From: Methanothermobacter sp. K4
GTDB lineage: Archaea > Methanobacteriota > Methanobacteria > Methanobacteriales > Methanothermobacteraceae
Length of the DNA stretch: 64,000 nucleotides
Assembly: GCF_022014235.1 (NCBI RefSeq)
Contig: NZ_JAKLTD010000002.1
Location: 504,548-568,547 of the forward strand
Reading direction: 5' to 3'
Shown here: one piece after another, positions 44,701-51,973 of the stretch
Position numbering within the stretch: the first letter of the stretch is position 1
Layout: each line of letters starts with the position of its first letter
The notes under the pieces: generated by a model
The model's input: only the letters and a program-made list of their open reading frames with translations
What the model was told of the DNA's origin: nothing
The model's database searches: none
Position numbers and translations under genes: made by a program

Positions 44701-46758
44701 CATGTCATCTATTGTCGTGATCAGTGACTTCTGCCACCTTTCCAGTGTGTCCGGTAGTCTGGGGTTGTTAACGCTGTATCTGAAGAGTGCTTCAATGTAA
44801 CCGAATGGTCCCTCCTCTATCTCCTTTCTTGCAATTTCCGGGAGCCTGCCGTACCATTCCATGTACTTCTCCACGTCCCAGAGTACGGTTGCATTGGCAA
44901 GTCTCTCGAGTTCCCCTGGAGCCCAGTTTGCAATGTTAAGGCCACGGTTCATCATCTCTGTTATGAGTTCATCCACTCCGCCAGGCACGCCCCTAACAGT
45001 GTAACCGTTCTCTCTGAGCAGCCCGAGTATCTCAAGTATGGAGGATGGTCCGTCGAGGTAACTTGCACCTGCAAGGTTCTGCTTCCCTGGTGGGTAGTTG
45101 TAGTAGATGAGTGCAACCCTTTTATCCGCGTTCTGTGTGTACCTGAGTTTAATCCAGGCTGCAATCCTGTCTGCAAAGGTTTCAACCCTCTCATCTATGG
45201 GCTGGTAGAATTCAACCTCAAGTCCTGTTAATGGGTCCAGTGATTTTCTTGTTGAGCTTGTTACCATTGTGAGTATCTGGCCCTGGAATTCAGGCAGGAC
45301 TATCTGGCTTGTTATGCTGGTGAAGTCCATTCCAGCGTCAGAAATGTACCATGCATCCTCGTTGTCGGCCACGTTGAGTGGTCTGAAGACAAGGATATTG
45401 TTATCAAGGACCATTTTCTCGGCAATCGCTGCAGTTGCACCACCCAGTTTGAATGACTGGAGTGTTATGAGGCCCTGAATTCTTGTCCTGTTCTGTGAGT
45501 CGAAGAAGTAGCTCCTCATGGCATTTATGACCGGTGTTCCGTCAACGGGGTTCCCCTGGGCTATTGTGGCTATAACGTTTATGCTCCTTGATTCCATTTC
45601 ACCTATGAGTCTGTCGAGCATGAGGAGGTCCCCGCGTTCCCATGTGAGGGCCATCCATGATGTTATACCCACCGTTGGTCTTCCTGGAATCAGGAACTGC
45701 TCGTAGTCTGTGAAGTTGTAGTAGAGCCTTCCGTTGCGGTAGAGGGCGTACTTTGGCACTATGACTGGTTCACGGAATGTGTATCCCCTCCCAGGGAATG
45801 CCAGGGCTATGAGGTACATGAGGCCCTCCTCCCTGTTCTCGGGGGATGCTGTGTCTGATGTCTTGTATTCCTGGAACTTCAGATAGGATGCCATTGCAGG
45901 GTATGCTGCCGGGAGTTCCCTTAAAACCATGAGGGGTGTCTTTGGTGGTACAGCCCTTGATACCGATTCGAATATGGCCTGCAGCTGACTGTCGGTCAGT
46001 TCAGTACCATTTGCATCAACGAAGCGTGTGTTGCTTATGTTTGTAAGCCTTGCAACCGGGAAGCAGTAGTATGGGTTGGGGTAGGCTGCTATTATCTTGC
46101 CGTTGAGTTTTCCCTGGCTCTTCATTGACATGAGGAGGTCGGGTACAGGCCCGTTTGGGCCGTTAACAGTCTGGACGTTGCTGATGTATATGAGGTCAGC
46201 CCATTCAATTAGCTGAGCAGTCTCTGTCAGGTTAAGCTTTGCCTGGTCAGTATTTCTTACCTTCACTGTGATCTCAGGGTGCTTCTGCATGATGTTCTTC
46301 ACTGGCTGAAGGAGCTGTCCAGCCTCTGTTGGCCATGAGATTATCAGGAATCTTATCTCAGGAGGGTCAACCACCCTCACCCCGGCGAGTGCCTCATCCC
46401 TGTCATCAAAGACGCTGTTCCTGTTAAGGTCTGCGTAGAGCCTTCCTGTTATCGTTGAGCTGATGAAGGATGCCTCAAGTACCACATCTCCGGCCCTCAC
46501 TGATGCGTTTGAGGATGGGTGCAGTGTCAGTCTAAGTGTTTCGTTGATTCGATACCTGTCTGGTAATGTCAGTGGGTCCACCCATACAACCTGGCTATTA
46601 TCATTGACACCAGTGAATGTGAATCGTCCCTCACTGTCTGTGAGGTTCTCTGGATTTTTCATTCCACCCCCATCAATTTCTGCCGCTACAGCGGATCCCT
46701 GTAAAATCACTGTAAAAAAAGCTGCAATCAATAGAATAATCCAATGTTTTCTAATCAT
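41758..46758 (-). CDS. Cell-surface CobN/magnesium-chelatase-H-like protein
   Basis: A 1666-residue protein. A signal peptide (WIILLIAAFFTVILQGSAVA) is followed by an SdrD-like calcium-type segment (LYADLNRNSVFDDRDEAL). A full CobN/BchH-type chelatase body follows, with MIHLGRHGTYEWLPRKES, a cysteine cluster ACCDCSCGN near the end, a Ser/Thr/Pro-rich linker of about 75 residues and a C-terminal helix (YAIIGVIALVALVGVGYFLG). Cytoplasmic CobN inserts cobalt into the corrin ring with ATPase partners; here the body should lie outside the membrane, where ATP is absent. GGAGGTGAAA places the start at 46758. Confidence 0.85.
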   Translation of the reverse strand: MIRKHWIILLIAAFFTVILQGSAVAAEIDGGGMKNPENLTDSEGRFTFTGVNDNSQVVWVDPLTLPDRYRINETLRLTLHPSSNASVRAGDVVLEASFISSTITGRLYADLNRNSVFDDRDEALAGVRVVDPPEIRFLIISWPTEAGQLLQPVKNIMQKHPEITVKVRNTDQAKLNLTETAQLIEWADLIYISNVQTVNGPNGPVPDLLMSMKSQGKLNGKIIAAYPNPYYCFPVARLTNISNTRFVDANGTELTDSQLQAIFESVSRAVPPKTPLMVLRELPAAYPAMASYLKFQEYKTSDTASPENREEGLMYLIALAFPGRGYTFREPVIVPKYALYRNGRLYYNFTDYEQFLIPGRPTVGITSWMALTWERGDLLMLDRLIGEMESRSINVIATIAQGNPVDGTPVINAMRSYFFDSQNRTRIQGLITLQSFKLGGATAAIAEKMVLDNNILVFRPLNVADNEDAWYISDAGMDFTSITSQIVLPEFQGQILTMVTSSTRKSLDPLTGLEVEFYQPIDERVETFADRIAAWIKLRYTQNADKRVALIYYNYPPGKQNLAGASYLDGPSSILEILGLLRENGYTVRGVPGGVDELITEMMNRGLNIANWAPGELERLANATVLWDVEKYMEWYGRLPEIARKEIEEGPFGYIEALFRYSVNNPRLPDTLERWQKSLITTIDDMQISKASEARGHVLRAYSALKDILNGLNRWNEFYSAKSAFLALRVPGLCGWGAPPGNIMTVEKNGRKYMVIPGMFYGNVFMAPQPQRGWEGDADKLYHSQIVPPHHQYLAFYAYLQTEFCADSMIHLGRHGTYEWLPRKESALSGADYPDICLGRVPCIYIYIMDGVGEVIHAKRRGLAVSISHLTPPMEATGVYGDIAALKTLIDQYHAAPGNRSEEIKLIRERAARLHLETVIDLNVDPDELVDRIDDYIRELEGTMMPLGLYVFGRDWNESQVTTMVRSMATVPRITVSNTTFISVIQALSGVNRTVDMIIKDFYGGRSLQTVISELQLSLGRNLTATEITALNLTLNDVLNIKGSGARERQMLLRALGGGYIPPTAGGDPIRNPSAVPTGGNLYGEDPSLLPTQAAWIRGSKLADEALRSYNATPEQLGVVIWATETQNDKGATVAFILRLMGLEPIYGYGGSVMGVRATPLAQLNRSRVDVLMTTSGIFRETFPLLGVLLDRASRVALAASFNTLMAAINQETTDNRTKLLAALNASVSSIQKAGLFIPGSDPLDKNPIARHWLSDVKALIKLGMKPEDAGIAAISRLFGPSLGNYGTRLPEAVQQDWTWDERLDLGKLYIDSMKYALSEDGWGVDLEEVLTMRLRDVEGVYHSRSTNLYGVLDVDHNFEFLGGFRLAVEAAGGRIPGMYIINQVNPSASRIETLGQFLYREMQSRYYNPRWIQGMMQSGYAGAREISNNFVANLWGWNVMSPETVSEWMWKETVDVYLKDRYGIGVREWLSRGKNSYALISMTGTMLTAIHRGYWNADDATRRLIATTWAEAIAENGVACCDCSCGNIAMMEWAMQYLNPDLLARVKEKLYAATKSSAFAPSGGSNPDVPSTPNPGEPGTGSTSAGRTPSSDRATGRPSDAGTSGSEVTSASQESPGTDAGKAYEVSRATAAQGSSTGMPVYAIIGVIALVALVGVGYFLGTGRN

Positions 46759-46962
46759 TTTCACCTCCCTTATTCTTTACAATCAGAGATCTTTCAGAAA
46801 TTTTATTTAAGATTTTTTATTAATTTTTTATTACTATTTCTGAGTTGAATCAAATTAATGTAATAATTTAATGGAAAATTAATACCTGTGACAGAAATAC
46901 TTATATGATTTTATAATATTAAATATTACAAAAATATTAATTAAATTCAAGGAGGACTTAAG
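46759..46962. promoter_or_regulatory. Very AT-rich divergent promoter region
   Basis: About 200 bases between the CobN-like start (left) and a small right-facing frame. The left end holds the GGAGGT site for the CobN-like gene. On the plus strand, tatgattttataatatt near 46904-46920 is a good TATA candidate for the small frame. No protein-coding signal otherwise. Confidence 0.5.
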
Positions 46963-47064
46963 ATGATTGTTAATAACATAAAAGCCCGTTTTGAAGTTCA
47001 ATATGAAAATCCCGGCATAAAAATCGATTATTTTTCACATATTAATTATCTGAGTGCCCCTTAA
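46963..47064 (+). CDS. Candidate 33-residue small protein
   Basis: ATG at 46963 with a near-perfect AAGGAGGactta ribosome site and a TATA candidate upstream; stop at 47062-47064. The peptide starts MIVNNIKARFEVQYENPGIK and has no membrane segment. It may be a true small protein or the head of a lost gene. The strong translation signals are the main evidence. Confidence 0.4.
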   Translation: MIVNNIKARFEVQYENPGIKIDYFSHINYLSAP

Positions 47065-47112
47065 ATCAAACTTATGTGATATTAAATTTTAATATAGTAT
47101 TAACATTTTGGC

Positions 47113-47808
47113 CTAGATTTCCACTGTTACCTCAACAGGGAGGTGATCAGATAAACGCGGCTTTGCTCTGAGAATTTCATCCTCATCTGGAGAGCCTGCC
47201 CCCAGAACATTGAATTCCTCTGGAATAAAGAGATAGTCGATCCTGTATCTCCGTTTTCTATCGGGTGTTATGAAGGTGAACGAATCACTTCTCTCAAGAA
47301 GAGGATCCCTGAACCCAAGCCCAGCTAACCTCTCAACCATCTCAGCCGCAAGAATACCCCACTCCCTGAGATTCGTGAAGTTTTCACTCATGTTAAAGTC
47401 ACCACCAATGATCACATGGTTAGGGCAACACTCAATATACTTGTATAGGGCATCAAGGAACACCGCGAAATCCGCAACCCCGGGCCCTACATAGTTGTAG
47501 ATACTGAAAAGTGTTAGTTCCACCCCAGAAATTTCTGTGGTGCAGGAAACATAGAAATCATCCACACATTCATTTCCGGAATCCGTAGTGATATAGTTTC
47601 TTATAGCCCCATCGAATGTTTCCCTACTGAGGAGTACTGCATTCATTTCACCTCTTACGGTATGATACATTCTCCTTATCTCAGCGGGAATCATGTAGAC
47701 CTCCTGAAAGAAGCCCACATCAAAGTCCATGGTCCTCATATAATTCCAGAGGTTCCTCCTGGTATAGGCAGCCCTGTTTATATTCCATGTCACAACCTTA
47801 ATCTTCAT
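47113..47808 (-). CDS. Endonuclease/exonuclease/phosphatase-fold protein
   Basis: A 231-residue EEP protein: VVTWNINRAAYTRRNLW, GFFQEVY (Glu), IIGGDFNMSENF (Asp, Asn) and C-terminal LSDHLPVEV (Asp-His), the standard metal-phosphoesterase set. Substrates could be abasic DNA, RNA or phospholipid head groups; the chain is shorter than ExoIII. GGTGAT before the ATG at 47808 sets the start. A partial copy of its 5' end lies about 66 bases upstream. Confidence 0.8.
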   Translation of the reverse strand: MKIKVVTWNINRAAYTRRNLWNYMRTMDFDVGFFQEVYMIPAEIRRMYHTVRGEMNAVLLSRETFDGAIRNYITTDSGNECVDDFYVSCTTEISGVELTLFSIYNYVGPGVADFAVFLDALYKYIECCPNHVIIGGDFNMSENFTNLREWGILAAEMVERLAGLGFRDPLLERSDSFTFITPDRKRRYRIDYLFIPEEFNVLGAGSPDEDEILRAKPRLSDHLPVEVTVEI

Positions 47809-47890
47809 GACCAATCACCGAGATTAAAAAGACATTATACGTCAGCGGCCTCGCTTTACAACTCTAATCTTCATGACCAATTATCGAATT
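47792..47890. repeat. Imperfect duplication of the nuclease gene 5' end
   Basis: 47792-47825 and 47858-47890 are alike (acaac--taatcttcatgaccaat core) with several substitutions. On the reverse strand the outer copy has its own ATG at 47874 and encodes MKIRVVKRGR before a stop at 47842, mirroring the real N-terminus MKIKVV. A short leader peptide may thus be translated ahead of the nuclease. Confidence 0.7.
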
Positions 47891-47968
47891 ATCCTATGAT
47901 CCTCACGGATATAGAATCCTTCACCTCTTCTCCTCCTGCAAAACTTTATATGCTGCAAAAAGAATTAT

Positions 47969-48000
47969 GTAATATATTACCTTAATATGTAATATATTAC
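47969..48000. promoter_or_regulatory. Twin 12-bp palindromes, probable MarR operator over the promoter
   Basis: GTAATATATTAC occurs at 47969-47980 and 47989-48000, each a perfect palindrome in a shared tatGTAATATATTACc setting. Centres are 20 bases apart, two helical turns, so dimers would bind one DNA face. They lie 61-92 bases before the MarR start and resemble TATA sequence, which suits autorepression by blocking TBP. Confidence 0.7.
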
Positions 48001-48060
48001 CATACGAAGTCAGAGAAAACACCACTGACACTGGTGGTATTAAGCGAGTGAGGTTCCTTG

Positions 48061-48558
48061 ATGAAGGATTCAGCAGAAATTGTAAATGAACACGCCGGTT
48101 CCCGGGATGCCATGGAGAGGTACATACTGGTTGCCCTCTTTCTCATTGAGCAGCGCTGGAACTACATAGTGGGCCGTGAATTTCTCCCCGAGAACATAAC
48201 ACCCAAACAGTGGCTTTTTCTTGTGATCCTCGGAAATATCTTTGAAAGGCCCCCCTCAATGCAGGAGATGGCCGAAGCCATGAGTACCACACACCAGAAC
48301 GTCAAGCAAATCGCAGTACGCCTTGAGGAGAAGGGGCTCATAAGGATAACCCCTGACAGGGACAGGAGGATACTTCGCCTTGAGACAACCCCCAGATTCC
48401 ATGAATTCTGGAGTGGAAGGGATGAAAGGGATAGAGCTACCGTGGAATCACTCTTTGAATCACTGGATGATGATGAGGTGGAGGACCTCTTCAGGATATT
48501 CGCAAAGCTTGAAGAGGCCTCAAAGCGAAGGTACATGGAATACCGCAAAAGAAGATGA
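48061..48558 (+). CDS. MarR-family transcriptional regulator
   Basis: A 165-residue winged-helix protein with a helical dimer region (MERYILVALFLIEQRWNYIV), the HTH (PSMQEMAEAMSTTHQNVKQIAVRLEEKGLI) and the wing (ITPDRDRRILRLETT). It probably represses its own operon through the twin palindromes upstream. GAGGTTCC before the ATG at 48061 fixes the start (TTG at 48058 is in frame). The DUF6544 gene starts five bases after its stop. Confidence 0.88.
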   Translation: MKDSAEIVNEHAGSRDAMERYILVALFLIEQRWNYIVGREFLPENITPKQWLFLVILGNIFERPPSMQEMAEAMSTTHQNVKQIAVRLEEKGLIRITPDRDRRILRLETTPRFHEFWSGRDERDRATVESLFESLDDDEVEDLFRIFAKLEEASKRRYMEYRKRR

Positions 48559-48562
48559 TATA

Positions 48563-49312
48563 ATGCTTAAAAAATTGTTTAAAATGAAAGTTGAAGAAGA
48601 ACTCAAAAATGATCCCTCCCTGAATGAGAGGGAGCTACCCGACCAGATAAGAAGACACATTTCACTCTGCAGCCTCCCTGAAGTCGCAGAAAACCTCCTG
48701 ATCAGGTGGGGGAACTCAAGGATAAGAAGGGGTGAGAGGTGGATGGACATAGATATGCTCCAGTTCAACACCCCAACACCCTTCAGGTGCGTACACATAG
48801 CTGGCCGTTTCTTCTGGATCCCTATGGAGGGCCTTGACCTCTACTCAGAGGGTCATGGGAGGATGATCATCAGGGCCCTTAAATTCCTGGGTGTTGCAGA
48901 TGAGCATGGACCTGAAATGGACCAGTCAGCCCTTGTAACCGTACTCTCAGAGTCACTCTTTCTGCCATCCCTCACCATGTCAGAGTGTATTGAATGGTAC
49001 GCCCTGGATGACACCCGGGTTGAGGCCACCATCAGTGATCATGGTGTTGAGGCCCATGGTATCTTCAGCTTCGATGAGCATGGAAGGTTTGTGGGGTTCC
49101 ACACAGAGGACAGGTACTGCGCAGAGTTCAACATGGAGATGTACCCCTGGAGTGTTGAAGTTCTCTCCTACAGGAAACACGATGGGTTTATATACCCCCA
49201 TGAGTGTACCGCAACCTGGCACCTCCCTGAAGGTGACCTTAAGTACTTCCATGGAAGCATTGATAAGGTACACTTCAACATGAAAACATTAGGAAAAGAC
49301 CTTGTAGGATGA
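48563..49312 (+). CDS. DUF6544 family protein
   Basis: A 249-residue protein matching my memory of DUF6544: TPFRCVHIAGRFFWIPMEGL, GVADEHGPEMDQSALVTVLSESLFLPS, and EWYALDDTRVEATISDHGVEAHGIFSFDEHG. Function unknown; there is no signal peptide or membrane helix. The ATG at 48563 is five bases after the MarR stop and behind GATGAT. It overlaps the nitroreductase start (ATGA). Confidence 0.72.
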   Translation: MLKKLFKMKVEEELKNDPSLNERELPDQIRRHISLCSLPEVAENLLIRWGNSRIRRGERWMDIDMLQFNTPTPFRCVHIAGRFFWIPMEGLDLYSEGHGRMIIRALKFLGVADEHGPEMDQSALVTVLSESLFLPSLTMSECIEWYALDDTRVEATISDHGVEAHGIFSFDEHGRFVGFHTEDRYCAEFNMEMYPWSVEVLSYRKHDGFIYPHECTATWHLPEGDLKYFHGSIDKVHFNMKTLGKDLVG

Positions 49313-50091
49313 TTGACATATTATCTTTATGGAATTCAGGAATGACACCCGGAGCAAATATGATGAAGGAACTCTACCCTTTCATTTTCAGCAGAAAATC
49401 CACGAGAAGGTATTCATCACCTGTATCAGATGATGAACTCCAGGATATCACTGATTACCTTGGTGGACTGGAACCACTCCTCCCCTCCACCAAGGTTGAA
49501 TTCAGGATAATAGGGGATGATGATGTCAGTACCAGGATGCAGAAACCCGCCCCCCACTACATCGCCGCCTTCTCAGAGGGATACATGGGGCGGCTTAATG
49601 TGGGCTTCATGCTACAGCAGATGGATCTGAAGCTCTCCTCCATGGGGATTGGAAGCTGCTGGCAGGGGATCCCCATGGTTAAGGGTCATGTGAAATCTGA
49701 CCTTGAATTTATAATCCTGCTAGCCTTTGGGGTTGCAGCTGAACCGGTGCACAGGGAGCCATCAGAGTTTAAGAGGAAACCCCTCAGTGAGATAACAGAT
49801 ATTGTGGGGATGGATGATGTGCTTGAGGCTGTGCGCCTTGCACCATCCGCAGTTAACAACCAGCCCTGGTACCTCACGGGGGGTGATGGGATGATCCATG
49901 CATACTGCCGGGTTCAGAACCCGATTAAAAGGCGCCTTCTGGGGAGGTGGAACCCCATCGATATGGGAATAGCGCTGGCGCACCTCAAGATTTCACTTGA
50001 ACATCACGGCTACACCAGTGAATTTGAAATCCTTAAAGCACCTGAAATTAAAAACTACACCTACACAGGAACATTCATCTATGGAGATTAA
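49309..50091 (+). CDS. Nitroreductase-family (TM1586-like) flavoprotein
   Basis: A 260-residue protein with the nitroreductase pattern (FIFSRKSTRRYSSPVSDDEL near 28, AVRLAPSAVNNQPWYL near 178, GIALAHLKISLEHHG). It should bind FMN and reduce a small molecule; the substrate is unknown. The start overlaps DUF6544 by four bases. A second ATG at about 49360 begins nearer the conserved region and is an alternative. Confidence 0.78.
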   Translation: MIDILSLWNSGMTPGANMMKELYPFIFSRKSTRRYSSPVSDDELQDITDYLGGLEPLLPSTKVEFRIIGDDDVSTRMQKPAPHYIAAFSEGYMGRLNVGFMLQQMDLKLSSMGIGSCWQGIPMVKGHVKSDLEFIILLAFGVAAEPVHREPSEFKRKPLSEITDIVGMDDVLEAVRLAPSAVNNQPWYLTGGDGMIHAYCRVQNPIKRRLLGRWNPIDMGIALAHLKISLEHHGYTSEFEILKAPEIKNYTYTGTFIYGD

Positions 50092-50094
50092 AAA

Positions 50095-50535
50095 GTGGAT
50101 AACAAAATTTTGAAGGAATTCCTCAGGGATAAGGAATTAAAAAATCAGGAGTTTGTATTTGGCATTATAGTAAACATCATACTCCTCTATATTGTGAACA
50201 GTGTCATGAACTGGAACCTCTCATTCATAACAGAGTCCTTCAGGGGGCTGATACCCCTCTTTAATGTTGTGATCGCCGCCAATCTCATTGCAAATGCCGC
50301 ACTTATAATATACAGGAAACAGTGGCTCTGGACCTTCACCCAGATCATTCTGAGTGCCCTTGGCTACCTCATGGTCTCATCACTTTACAGTGTCTTCCCA
50401 TTCACCTTCAGGAACATCTATGTGTTCTACTCTGTCAAATTTGCACTCCTTGTCGCCATGGTCGTTATGGCTGTGGCTGTGTTTCTGCATGGACTGAAGT
50501 TTGTGCTGAAATTCATCCTGAAGGTCAAGCCATGA
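50095..50535 (+). CDS. Four-helix membrane protein, unknown
   Basis: A 146-residue protein with about four hydrophobic segments (VNIILLYIVNSVMNW, VVIAANLIANAALIIY, IILSALGYLMVSSLY, ALLVAMVVMAVAVFLHG). GTG at 50095, three bases after the nitroreductase stop, follows GGAGATT. It completes the MarR-DUF6544-nitroreductase operon. No family recognised. Confidence 0.65.
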   Translation: MDNKILKEFLRDKELKNQEFVFGIIVNIILLYIVNSVMNWNLSFITESFRGLIPLFNVVIAANLIANAALIIYRKQWLWTFTQIILSALGYLMVSSLYSVFPFTFRNIYVFYSVKFALLVAMVVMAVAVFLHGLKFVLKFILKVKP

Positions 50536-50550
50536 ATCCCTACCAGAGAT

Positions 50551-50841
50551 TCAGTCCAGGAATATCCTTGAAGCCGTGTTCATTGCGGAGCCCGCCCTGA
50601 TCAGGGCTGCGACTGCAGCCGCCTCTTTGATTTCATCCTCCCCTATTCCCATTTTCAGGGCCTCTGCGGCGTGTTTCTCTGTGCAGGCGTCACATCTTAC
50701 TGCAACAGCGCATGCGACCGCTATCAGCATCTTTTCACGCTCTGTGAGTTTACCCTCAGACATTACCACCTTTCTGAATTTCATGAATTTTTCAGCTATC
50801 TCAGGTGATCCTTCAAGGAATTTATCTGCTCCTGACCTCAT
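50551..50841 (-). CDS. Carboxymuconolactone decarboxylase/AhpD-like protein
   Basis: A 96-residue CMD-fold protein with the redox motif CDACTEKHAAEA (CxxC and His), as in AhpD-type peroxidase partners. It may take part in thiol or peroxide chemistry in the cytoplasm. It converges with the membrane protein and lies just downstream of a DtxR-like gene on the same strand. Confidence 0.82.
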   Translation of the reverse strand: MRSGADKFLEGSPEIAEKFMKFRKVVMSEGKLTEREKMLIAVACAVAVRCDACTEKHAAEALKMGIGEDEIKEAAAVAALIRAGSAMNTASRIFLD

Positions 50842-50875
50842 GGTCCTTAACTTGGTATCCTAACCTAAATATTTT

Positions 50876-51214
50876 TCAGGGTATGGGTATCCCGGGGGGG
50901 CACCTTGAAGGGTTCCTTAGGTACCTCCTGAGTGCATCCTCTGTCTCTGTGAAGAGTTCATGCTTCATCCGGGAGGCCTCCTCATATGGGGAGTCTATGT
51001 CCATCCCCAGGACCTCATGGAAGAAGCACTCCAGGAGCATATGTTTTCTGAGGACCTCCCCTGCAGGTTCCCTCCCGGTATCTGCGAGTTCAGCCCCAAG
51101 GTATGGGTGGTAGACCACGAGTCCCATTTCATGGAGTTTCCTGAGCATCTGAGTTACACTGGCTGGTTTAACGTTTAGGTGTGCTGATAGATCCGATGTT
51201 CTCACTGTACCCAT
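50876..51214 (-). pseudogene. DtxR/MntR-type metal regulator with disrupted N-terminus
   Basis: From ATG 51214 the frame gives 112 residues: most of a DtxR HTH (GTVRTSDLSAHLNVKPASVTQMLRKL) and the dimer/metal domain (HMLLECFFHEVLGMD). The first helix is encoded in the same frame upstream as HYLETIYRIRK but hits a stop at 51248-51250. A TTG at 51264 behind GGTG starts MALTDS in another frame, as expected of an intact N-terminus. A deletion of a few bases near 51244-51247 would explain this. Whether a shortened protein works is unclear. Confidence 0.7.
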
Positions 51215-51337
51215 TTTCCGGATCCTGTATATTGTTTCAAGGTAATGCTATCTGTAAGTGCCAAAAAAGACACCAATTGAATATATATTCAAAACCTATT
51301 TAAGTTTCACAATCCATAATCCATCACAGGTGGTCAT

Positions 51338-51631
51338 ATGCTTGAGGTGCGCGTACATGAGATAAGGGGGTACTGCCCTGTATACAGGGAGGGTGACCGT
51401 ATCATAATAAATGACCCTGAAATAGACATTGAAGAGACAGATGCGCTGTGCACACATGCCCTATCCACTATACTGCACTACACAACCATCCTGGAGAGGA
51501 AATGGTGTCCCGTGGAGCTGGGACTCACAGTTGAGGGTGACGAGGAGCACGCCTACATGCAGTGCGTTGACCCGGGTGAACCCTACACAGATGGGGGCAC
51601 CGTCATATTCAGGGTGCGAAGGATTGAATGA
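51338..51631 (+). CDS. TIGR04076 family small protein
   Basis: A 97-residue protein with RVHEIRGYCPVYREGDRIII, then ETDALCTHALSTILHYTTIL and WCPVELGLTVEGDEEHAYMQC. Conserved cysteines could bind a metal or cluster. Function unknown. It lies 11 bases before the MTH938 homologue on the same strand. Confidence 0.78.
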   Translation: MLEVRVHEIRGYCPVYREGDRIIINDPEIDIEETDALCTHALSTILHYTTILERKWCPVELGLTVEGDEEHAYMQCVDPGEPYTDGGTVIFRVRRIE

Positions 51632-51641
51632 GAGGATCGGT

Positions 51642-51973
51642 ATGTTCTCAGACTGTCGCTTCGGACTTGTGAAGTACATGGGGCGTGAATACACATCAGA
51701 CATTGTGGTCCACGTGGATGGAACAGTAACCCCCGGAGGAAGGAGATATCAAGGAGAAAACACGGAACCTCACACCTCATGGCAGAGGAGGAACTTGAGG
51801 AGCTTAAAGCTGAAAAGCCTGACTGTATAATCATAGGTTCAGGTGTCCACGGTGCCCTTGAAACCGAATTCAGATCTGCTGTGGTACTTCCAACATGTGA
51901 AGCCATAGAAAGGTACAATGATGAGAAGAGAAGGGGTAGAAGGGTTGCAGCCATAATCCACGTGACCTGCTAG
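51642..51973 (+). pseudogene. MTH938-like (AAMDC/DUF498) protein, frameshifted
   Basis: The start is intact: GAGAGGATCGGT then ATG at 51642, encoding MFSDCRFGLVKYMGREYTSD and on to GTVTP. At 51730-51734 a C-run has five bases where six would keep the frame as PRRKEISRRK. Reading then leaves frame and stops early. The rest of the family protein (MAEEELEELKAEKPD, IIGSGVHGALETEF, AAIIHVTC) continues in another frame to TAG at 51973. A one-base deletion is the simplest reading; sequencing error is possible. Confidence 0.8.

Noticed and set aside
41758-46758. Ordinary cytoplasmic cobaltochelatase for cobalamin synthesis
   Set aside because: A clear signal peptide, stalk and C-terminal anchor argue for the cell surface, and no cobalamin genes are adjacent.
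48380-48562. Longer N-terminus for the DUF6544 protein
   Set aside because: The extra codons overlap the MarR gene in another frame; the ATG at 48563 has a ribosome site and directly follows the MarR stop.
51429-51830. Separate 133-residue protein on the plus strand
   Set aside because: Its first part is an out-of-frame reading of the TIGR04076 gene, and its second part is the N-terminal half of the frameshifted MTH938 homologue.
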